Assembly (NCBI GenBank): GCA_015680685.1
Contig: MNCI01017582.1
Location: 292,186-356,185, forward strand
From: Gnetum montanum
Taxonomy: Eukaryota; Streptophyta; Gnetopsida; Gnetales; Gnetaceae
Direction of reading: 5' to 3'
Length of the DNA: 64,000 nt
Made by a program: the position numbers and the translations under genes
Notes under the pieces: model-generated
The model's input: only the letters and a program-made list of their open reading frames with translations
What the model was told of the DNA's origin: nothing
The model's database searches: none
Part shown: positions 56,488 to 64,000 of the stretch, in pieces
Layout: each line of letters starts with the position of its first letter
How positions within the stretch are numbered: the first letter of the stretch is position 1

Positions 56488-58470
56488 ATGCCTCTCCTAC
56501 AAGATCATGAGAATGCCACACTTAGTGAGGAAGTTCATTGGAGAACCAATGAACTATATAACGATGAAGATTGGAGTACACAACCTGAAGTGTGGATTTC
56601 TTATAAACATAAATGAAAGCCATATCATCCCAACACACAAAAGCATAACTTATCCAATGATGATGAACCCCTACTGGCCACTACAAGCTTAATGCAAATA
56701 TAGGAGGCTATTCAAATCTCCCGTAGGCATCGTAAAAAAAGTTGTCTACCCAGGATCGATTTAAACAACTTCCCTAATTTTTCAGGAGGCTATGACTTAG
56801 ATCGACATCAACATTTACAAGCCTTCTACGATGCTTGCACATGGAATAACATTGATAACGGGTGTCAAAAACTCAAGCTCTTCCCTATGACACTCGTTGG
56901 CCAGGCAAAAGTATGGTATAGATCGTTAAAACCAAACTCAATATGACGTTGGCCAACAATGGTAGAACTCTTTAACAAAAGATATCAAACCTATGCAAGA
57001 GTCTTAGCCTTGAGGAAGAAAATCCAAGAGTGGAAACAAGCAAAACATGAACCCTTGGACATGGCCTTAGAAAGATATTATGCACTATTAAACAAATATC
57101 TAGGCCATGGGTTTTTTGAGGAAAGGCTAATGTACCATATCATTTATGGGCTTCATGATGCAACAAGAGAAACCCTAGGGATATATTTCCAAGGTCAACT
57201 ATACAAACTACGAACCCATCAAGTCCAAGAGCTTATTAAGTGGGTAGCAAAAGAGGAAGGAGAACTAGCTAGATGGGAGAGTGTTGAAAAACATAAATGG
57301 GACCAAAATCTCAACTTAACAAAGATCCATGATCATAGAAAGGAGAAATCATCCTATCACAAGGAGAAAAAACCATCTTTTCCGATACAACAATCATTAT
57401 AAGAACTTGAGGCAAAGATCAATAAGATGTTGGAATGGACGTATAAAAAGTGTGGAGAATACATTGATATTATTGGAGATAGAGTTTTGACAATCCAAGA
57501 AGCAAGACAAAGTATCATTAGACAATCAGAAAGAAGGGATAAGGAAAATAAGAGCTCAACTACCAATCATACGTATAAATGCAACATATGCCTATATAAT
57601 CACCCCAAGGTGTAATGCCCAATATTGTTACATTTACATGAGCATTGGGGAAACACGTTACATCCAAAGTTCATACAGAGATACTATGTTCAATCACAGT
57701 GGCAACAATCCTAGTCATGGGGGAGACCACCCTTAGACTGGAGACATCCTTCATATCATCCGAATCCAAATGCTTATCTTGTTTAACATCTTGTTTCCCT
57801 AGCTGGGTCAACATATTCTATCTCACCACATTACCATTATCCTCAATACTATCAACCCATGCCTTCAACACAACCACCACCTTGTGTATCCTATCCTTCT
57901 CCTAACTTTCAACATTCTCATTTTTCCTCCTTATATATCGCCACCAACTATTCCTAAGGTACCTGCACCATAGCAACAACCAATGAACATTACTTGTGCT
58001 ACTACTTCTAATAGTAGTGAGAGACCTCAGCAACATCGAAGGCATCCCTTCTTTAGAAATGACCCTAAGAAGGGGCAACACAATTCCAAGTTCATTGCAT
58101 CATCCAACTCAGCACAAGTCTAAACTGGTGGTGCATCCTTATCTTTGAACCCAACACCTCATGTAACTCCATCAAGGCCACCAATCAACACTCCAAAAAC
58201 CATATAGCCCAATGAACATAGTCATGGGAGGAAACATCCCTATCCTTGCATATCATCTAACGGTCACAAAAATCATAGTGGGTCAACTCTTTACCCAAGA
58301 ACCACATCTCATAAAGTGCCCCACTATGCTTATTATAATCAAGTGTGTGAACCTCGATGGGGTAAGTATGATTGGGCCCCAATATTTCCAACATGCAAGG
58401 ATCCTCATCTTCCATTCATTAATCCTTGCCATCCTCAATTACTTAGTTATGGGGGATACTCCCCATTCTA
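56488..58470 (+). pseudogene. ORF1 (gag) of A4
   Basis: The frame from MPLLQDHENATLSEEVHW (56488) leads in phase into the gag core: YDLDRHQHLQAFYDACTW, KVWYRSLKPNSI, then 147 open codons from 56959 with ELFNKRYQTYARVLALRK, EPLDMALERYYALLNK, ERLMYHIIYGL and LIKWVAKEEGE. CNICLYNHPKV follows, where the last Cys of the knuckle comes after a stop (TAA). The tail is Pro/His/Ser-rich. Stops at 56614, 56701 and 56944 are single-base changes. It is the best guide to the true N-terminus, which A2 loses through a 2-base deletion. Confidence 0.82.
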
Positions 58471-60087
58471 GTAACAAGTAGGATTAATAACTACTTTTTA
58501 TTTTCTTTCATTTTACAACTTTTTGTTTTCTAGTTTTTCATTTTTGAATTTCTTGTTTTGTCTTTTTATTTCTTTTTACGCTTTTGTAAGTAATCTCATC
58601 TACAAATAAAACACTCATGTGGATGGTTGGTTGAGGTGTGTTTTATGTTATCAAGTCTTGAACGATCAATTATGTGGACAATGAGCCCATTACACCCACT
58701 CATCCACTCTACAAATAAGAGGTTATGTTCAAGGGTACAGTGATATTCTTGACATTTTTAAAACTTAAAATTAATTTTGTGTTCATTGTACCCATAATGA
58801 AGAAGGATGGACCAAGAGGAAATGATTAGGGTGTGACATCTAGGGGACTTGTGAATTCTCTTTGGTGACGTCTATGGGAGTTATCATGCAATGTGGTTGT
58901 ACTAAGATCCTTGTAGATCTAATGAAAAATGGGAGTAAGAGTAATCAAAAGGGCACTCAAAAATCCAATGCTATTCTAGGGGGTCCCATTGGAAAGACAT
59001 GCACCCATGCCTAAAGGTTGTTGGCTTCTCTAGATTCAATATTAAAAAAAAGGAAAAGAAAGAAGAAAAAAAGGAAGTGCCACAAAACAAAAATCACTCC
59101 TCTGTTGAACAAAATGCCAAGTGATCATACACCTTGTTGTTATGGTACTCTCATAGTTGCTCATCATGGGATGAAACAATGCGGTGTCACTGATTAGAGG
59201 AATGGACTTGGTCCTGATCTTGGAACGACGGGTTAATGACACATTAATCATGCTTTACATGTAGGATTCACTATTCCTTGGGTCAGTTACCTCATGTTCC
59301 AATCTCTACGATCCCTTCTATACTTCATTCCATCTCACTATTCATATAATTGTAGCTTAGGTCGTGTGTAACATAGAATTCTTACCTCATTCCAGTGATA
59401 TTTACATGTGTATGTTTTTTGGAATCAGTGCAAATTACATTTAACCCTTCTAGTGCCCACGAACACTTTAAGTGTGGTTACACAAGGGCATTATAGGTTG
59501 AAACCTACTTTGGGGAGGACCCACTTGTGTAATCTCTTGTAATTTTTACTTATGACATAGCTCACACACACCATTTCTTACCCTCAGTATTTTTTTAACA
59601 GTTTTCTTTCCCTACTACTATCCCTTTGAATAATAACGTTCTTGTGTACCATTACATGGTCTTTTTCTCTCACTTACCAGCCAAGGTCCTCATTGATAAA
59701 ACCCACATATGATAATTTTCGTGCCTTCAAAACTAGTTGAATTACCCTAGAACCCTTTAACAATTGTCCAGATGTCCTTAGTTTACATCGTTTAATTTTA
59801 AAATATATATATATATTAAAAATTCGGTACATTCTCTAAGTGCCCTAACTTCGATGAAAATATATATACGTGACCCCCTGTGCTAATCAACATCATTTGC
59901 AACTATTCATGCAGGGAGAGTTTTTCCAATTTTTCTCTATGACTTACGAGTGTAACACCTTTGNGAGTTTTTCCAATTTTTCTCTATGACTTACGAGTGT
60001 AACACCTTTGCTTTTCAACCTCTATCTTGCTCATTGGTACTCCGATTTTAATTCCGTCTGAACCTACCTGAACCCGAAGTGTTCAAC
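58471..60087 (+). other. Non-coding middle of A4
   Basis: No gene. It contains a TATA-like core at 58698-58724 as in A2, a purine-rich run near 59043-59075 and an AT run at 59806-59815 and 59860-59868. The GATATC palindromes present in A1-A3 at this place are missing. A single-N joint is at 59964. Confidence 0.6.
59918..60010. other. Single-N assembly joint with perfect 46-bp duplication
   Basis: 59918-59963 and 59965-60010 are identical around N 59964. A1, A2 and A3 carry one copy at this place. Confidence 0.9.
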
Positions 60088-60106
60088 TTAGTCATGGGGG
60101 AGGGAC
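60088..60106 (+). promoter_or_regulatory. Central polypurine-tract-like site, A4
   Basis: CTTAGTCATGGGGGAGGGAC shares TTAGTCATGGGGG with the 3' tract of the same element (63334-63346). It sits about 300 bases before the ORF2 start. Confidence 0.5.
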
Positions 60107-60392
60107 ACCTGCCGAATAGCACCTAACATTTTTGGAATTTATCATCACCCAAAGGATATTATTAAGGGTAATTAGTTGTAAATTAAGAATAAAATGTGTC
60201 AAAAAATTATTTAATCCTTTAGGTACACCCGAAGATTAAAATTGGAAGCTACCTAACTAAAATGGACTCATTATTACAATCTTTTGGGCAATATCACATG
60301 GAGATAAATAAATTAATTAATTAAGGCAAGTAGTAAGGTATAACTTAACTTGACAAATAACCTTACTAACATTGGGCCTCGTGTGATTGTAG

Positions 60393-63184
60393 ATGGCCTC
60401 GAAATGTGGAAAAAAGGAAGGTCCTGCTCAAGGTGGAAGCAAACGACCTAGGAGAGGTGGAAAACAAGATCCTGCCGAACAACATGCAGAATAGGAGGAG
60501 TAATCATTCAGTATTCATCAAGAGGATCTTTCTATCGTACAATCTAGGCAGGTAGAAGGAGGAGCTGCTGTAGTGCCTGAACAGGGACAACATCTCACGT
60601 TGCCCCAAGATTGTGTTTAGGCCATCCATGAAAAGTCCACATTCACTGTGGTCATTGTGGAATTAAACTTTGAATCATTTGCAGAGTTCACTCCTGAGGC
60701 TATTAGGGATCACCTCAAAGGGTCTCCCTTATGGCCTACCCTCTCCAAAAGCAGTGGCTGGTACCTAGGGGATACATACCAATTCTGGCACAATAGAGAG
60801 CAAGGAACCACTGTCAACATCTGTGGTGTGACAGTCGATTTCTCCATGCAGGCCATTTTGGAAGTGTTAAACCTTCCCAATACAAGGCCAAAAGTTTCCC
60901 AGTTATCCACTTGTTCAAACCCCAATGGGTGACAGGATTGGTTGAAAAGGACGTATGACAGAGATAAGACATTTGGTGAGTTGATGACGGACGAGAGGAT
61001 CTACTTCAAAATTGGAACATATCACCTCTTTCCCATGAAGGGCTTAAAAAGAATATCAACATATGAAACAAGAGGATGTGCAGTGCTGATGGGAAAGGTT
61101 AACGCTAACCTGTCTCATCTATATTTAATGGAGATCCTAAGGCAGTTCAAGGAACGGAAGATAGGGAAGCTTGCCTTGCCTTTTCCTTGTCTTATCAGGA
61201 AGCTATGCTAGTGTGCTGGTATTAGAGGATACACTAATGATGTCCTTCAAAAAGCCTAGATTGCTTCATATGTTGAATTGTTAAAGTTGCTAGCTCCAAG
61301 GAAAATCACTGGTGAGATGCTAGGACAAGAAGAAGAAGAAGAAGAATAGAGAGCTAGACCAACTAAAACTTAACTTGTAGGACCCAGCCAACCTTGAAGT
61401 ACAGGACCCAGCTAACAACAAGAAGCAGGGCCCAACATAGGCTAGGATCAGTTGCCACCACCACAAGACTACAGACTATTGATGAGCCATCTCAGGGCCA
61501 TTGCTGAGACAGTCAGTTGGGGAAGTCATGATGACACAAATCTCTTCCACGTCATTGATGATGCCATTCAACCCACAATTTCTTTGGATCACATAAGGGG
61601 TGAAGTGTCTATTCATATAGGAGGAGGGAAAAGTAGTTTTTCATAACAAATCTCAGGAAATGTGGCATCTTTCCAAGTGTAATTAGAAACTGGTGAAGGG
61701 ACCACTATGGTGGTCATGCAACACCAGGATGTCACAGGGGCCGCAGATGTGGTCATAGATCACATCAAAGAATCATTCAATGTACCTGTTGTACCACCGA
61801 TAGATCTCATAGGAGCATGGGATGCTCAAACTTTAGCCAGAACCTCAATGACTCCTGCGGAACATGAGGATGCACTTGATTGATTGCTCCAAATAGGGCA
61901 AGTAATGACATCCCTATTTGACATCCCTCAGGATGTTATGACAATTCAATCAGACCTCATTTCCATGAAGGGGAAGCTAGTCTTAACAGAAGTGAGGGTC
62001 GAGCATGCCGAAGCAAAAGTGTAGAAATTACAAGAGCAGCTCATGGCCCTACAAGCAGCACAACAAGACCCATTGTAATTTTTCCCGTAGACTAGCTAGA
62101 TAATTTTAGAACTGAGCAACTAACCAAGCTTTTCAAGGAGAATAAAAGGGTGGTTGAAGAAAAAGAGAAGGCTATTCGAGATGCCTCCGCAGCATAGGCA
62201 CAAACTCATGCACATCTCAAGGTACTCAATGCCTTATAGGAGGAAAATAAACAGCTTGTTGCCGATAACCTTTGTTTGACCTTTGTAGAAAAGCAAAAGA
62301 ACATTCTTGAAGAACATTTTCATCAGTTGCGAGAAAAATTTCTTCAGGTCAGCCAAGACATCAGCCTTTTAGCTAGGGAGAATTGAACCCTCTCAATGGA
62401 GGAGGTGCATGCAATTTGTCCAAAGACAGCCATTGAAATAAGCGCGTTGCAAAATGAGGTTAAATGACATTAAAAGTTGAAGGAGCACTTCCAAGATCAG
62501 GTGGGAATGTACAACCAGATCCTTAAGAAGGAGATCCATATGGCCAAGGCCCACACCAATGCTATCAGTGCTCAACACACTGACTGGTAGGCCATATCGG
62601 ACACATATGCGTTTGCCCACCAAGTGGAAGTCAAGAACTGAGACTTGCAGATTCAAGACCTCATAGAATACATGGAGTTGGTAAACCTGTGGTATGTTAA
62701 CCTTTCCATGTTAATAGTAGGGTGCCTGAGAATATGGCTTGAGTAGTAGGTAGCAACCACCTATGTTAAATATGAAACAGAACTTGTAGAATGCAAGAAG
62801 TTATTGGAGAAATTGGAGATCACAAATTCTGAACTTGAGGTGGTGAAAGCAAGCTACCAAGGCAAAAAATGTGTCATGGTAGATTTGGCTCAATGGCTAG
62901 CAAATTTCCAAGAATAAAAAGATAAAGCCAGAGCCTATGAAGAGGAATGATGGGTGTTTGCAGCTTGGTATGTCAAGGCCAATCAAATGTTTTCGTAGCT
63001 ACCCTGTCCGTGAGAAGTGCTGACTCCGTCAAACATCGGAACATTAGCATGGATGGCACAAGACCCTCAGACTGAAGAGGAGAAGCTCCAGGCCATACTC
63101 CAACGCAATCAAGTCTCAAAACCTAGAGCACAAGACAAAGGGAAAGCACCAATGGAGGAGCCACCGCCACCAGGAACTACATGA
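60393..63184 (+). pseudogene. ORF2 of A4: fullest copy, basic N-terminus, plant-transposon-like domain, coiled coil
   Basis: The start ATG at 60393 gives MASKCGKKEGPAQGG and a basic KRPRRGGK, possibly a nuclear signal. The domain spans 60648-61211: LNFESFAEFTPEAIRDHLKG, YQFWHNREQGTTVNICGVTV, ILEVLNLPNTR, ERIYFKIGTYHLFPMKGLKR and LPFPCLIRKLC. This pattern resembles PF20167. A Pro/Gln linker (61300-61450) leads to LMSHLRAIAETVSWGSHDD and EGTTMVVMQHQ. The coiled coil is at 61960-62870, and a Pro-rich tail ends in TGA at 63182-63184. About 930 codons. Stops are scattered, many at places where A3 has Gln. No catalytic motif was found. Confidence 0.75.
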
Positions 63185-63332
63185 GTTGCATAAATTTGTA
63201 GTTGTAGCACATTCTTTATGTTGTGTATTTGTTTTGTCTTCATTGCACACTGTGGCATAATCCCATTTTCACCATCTAATAATCCCATACCTATCCACTT
63301 TGTAATCATTATAACTCGAGGACGAGTTTTCA

Positions 63333-63348
63333 TTTAGTCATGGGGGTA
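63333..63348 (+). promoter_or_regulatory. 3' polypurine tract of A4
   Basis: TTTAGTCATGGGGGTA directly precedes the LTR start TGATAAGTCAC at 63349. The same tract is at 26845-26859 in A2 and at 41791-41805 (minus) in A3. Confidence 0.7.
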
Positions 63349-64000
63349 TGATAAGTCACATTTTGGGTGACTATGATATTGTAGCCCAACCACGATATCG
63401 CATACGCGATATCGCAACCTGTCTCCTCATCTATAAATAAGACGTAGACAGATGAGTTAGAAATCATTAGGAAATTAGCAAGTTAGTCTTTTCATTCTTA
63501 GTTTAAGTGTTTCATTTCTTTCTCTCAACCCTTTTCCTCCCAGTGTATGCCCGCAGTGTGGTGAATGTAATTGTATGACATCCTTTATTTGAGTGTGACG
63601 TACTTGGACATGCACATGATAGGTAATAAAGATTAAGATTACTTCATCATTGCAACATTTACTTAGTTTAATCATTTAATTAATTGTTATTTATTGCTTT
63701 CCTAGTTAATCTCTTCTCACCCTTAAACTCATGTTAAAATGTGGAATGAGTATGACTTGATTATGAGCACTTAAGTGTGACTACTTGGTAACCTAGTAGC
63801 ATACCTAGGATCTATACTTGGTAATCCTAGTGGTAGTTGTGCACAAAGTCCAAGGTGTGTATGGATAATCAAGGAACAGATGCTCATCGTACTTAGTCTA
63901 GCTAGACTCTCTCACCCTTTCTCTCTTAGCGTAGTTAATATCACCTTCCTTTGCCTTCAGGAGTAGCATTAGATTAGAAACACATCATACACCTCACTCT
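63349..64000 (+). repeat. 3' LTR of A4, cut by the window end
   Basis: It starts TGATAAGTCACATTTTGGG. The array is at 63374-63418, TATAAATA at 63432-63439. By comparison with the 5' LTR nearly 190 bases are missing beyond the window. Confidence 0.9.

Larger units (their letters stand above)
55501..64000 (+). mobile_element. Family A retrotransposon copy A4 (3' LTR runs off the window)
   Basis: 5' LTR 55501-56340, primer site 56342-56358, ORF1 56488 to about 58470, non-coding middle, central polypurine tract 60088-60106, ORF2 60393-63184, 3' polypurine tract 63333-63348, 3' LTR from 63349. It keeps the ORF2 N-terminus and the best ORF1 start. The left flank ends GTCAC; the right flank is outside the window. 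Confidence 0.93.

Noticed and set aside
1-64000. tRNA or rRNA genes
   Set aside because: No cloverleaf-like or rRNA-like block was recognised by eye; tRNA-like words found are the retrotransposon primer sites. A tRNAscan run would settle it.

Overview
This is a transposon-filled intergenic window from a large plant nuclear genome. The layout is almost entirely nested, decayed LTR retrotransposons plus LINE remnants. The tRNA-Asp and tRNA-iMet primer sites, the Ty3/gypsy gag and pol fragments and a gene with a GT-AG intron all point to a seed plant. Low gene density and heavy C-to-T decay would suit a gymnosperm, but nothing seen proves that.

The dominant component is one LTR family, called A here. 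It has copies at 1-4763 (A1, right part), 19575-27734 (A2, complete, 5-bp target duplication GATAT), 40944-49496 (A3, minus strand) and 55501-64000 (A4, running off the window), plus a solo LTR at 7448-8294. Family A has no reverse transcriptase, RNase H or integrase. Its order is LTR, tRNA-Asp primer site, ORF1 (gag with a variant zinc knuckle and a Pro-rich tail), a long non-coding middle with a promoter-like block, a central polypurine tract, ORF2 (basic N-terminus, a domain like the 'putative plant transposon protein' family, then a long coiled coil), 3' polypurine tract, LTR. The LTR promoter is an array of GATATC-centred CpG-rich palindromes just upstream of TATAAATA, and a related array lies before ORF2. 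Diverged relatives lie at about 16250-18720 and 38880-40442, both minus strand. The family looks non-autonomous, so pol functions would have to come from another element.

Family B is a conventional Ty3/gypsy element (gag, protease, RT, RNase H, integrase). It is present as a rearranged double copy at 4764-11414 and as an internally deleted copy at 49673-54965 with a tRNA-iMet primer site. Family C, at 33660-36365 minus, is a Tat/Athila-like fragment with an intact-looking gag and protease. LINE fragments lie at 18830-19574 + 27735-28480 (split by A2) and 30980-31300. A non-coding repeat D occurs at 11750-13110 and again as 40443-40943 + 49497-49672 + 54966-55500, where A3, B2 and A4 each inserted into it.

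The one sequence that looks like a live host gene is a two-exon gene at 36633-37899 (+). It encodes an 86-residue secreted peptide precursor with an acidic, Tyr- and Cys-containing C-terminus. A CpG-retaining low-copy stretch lies at 28500-29060. Assembly artefacts are also present: a 738-base gap, a 22-base gap, and three single-N joints each flanked by a perfect duplication.
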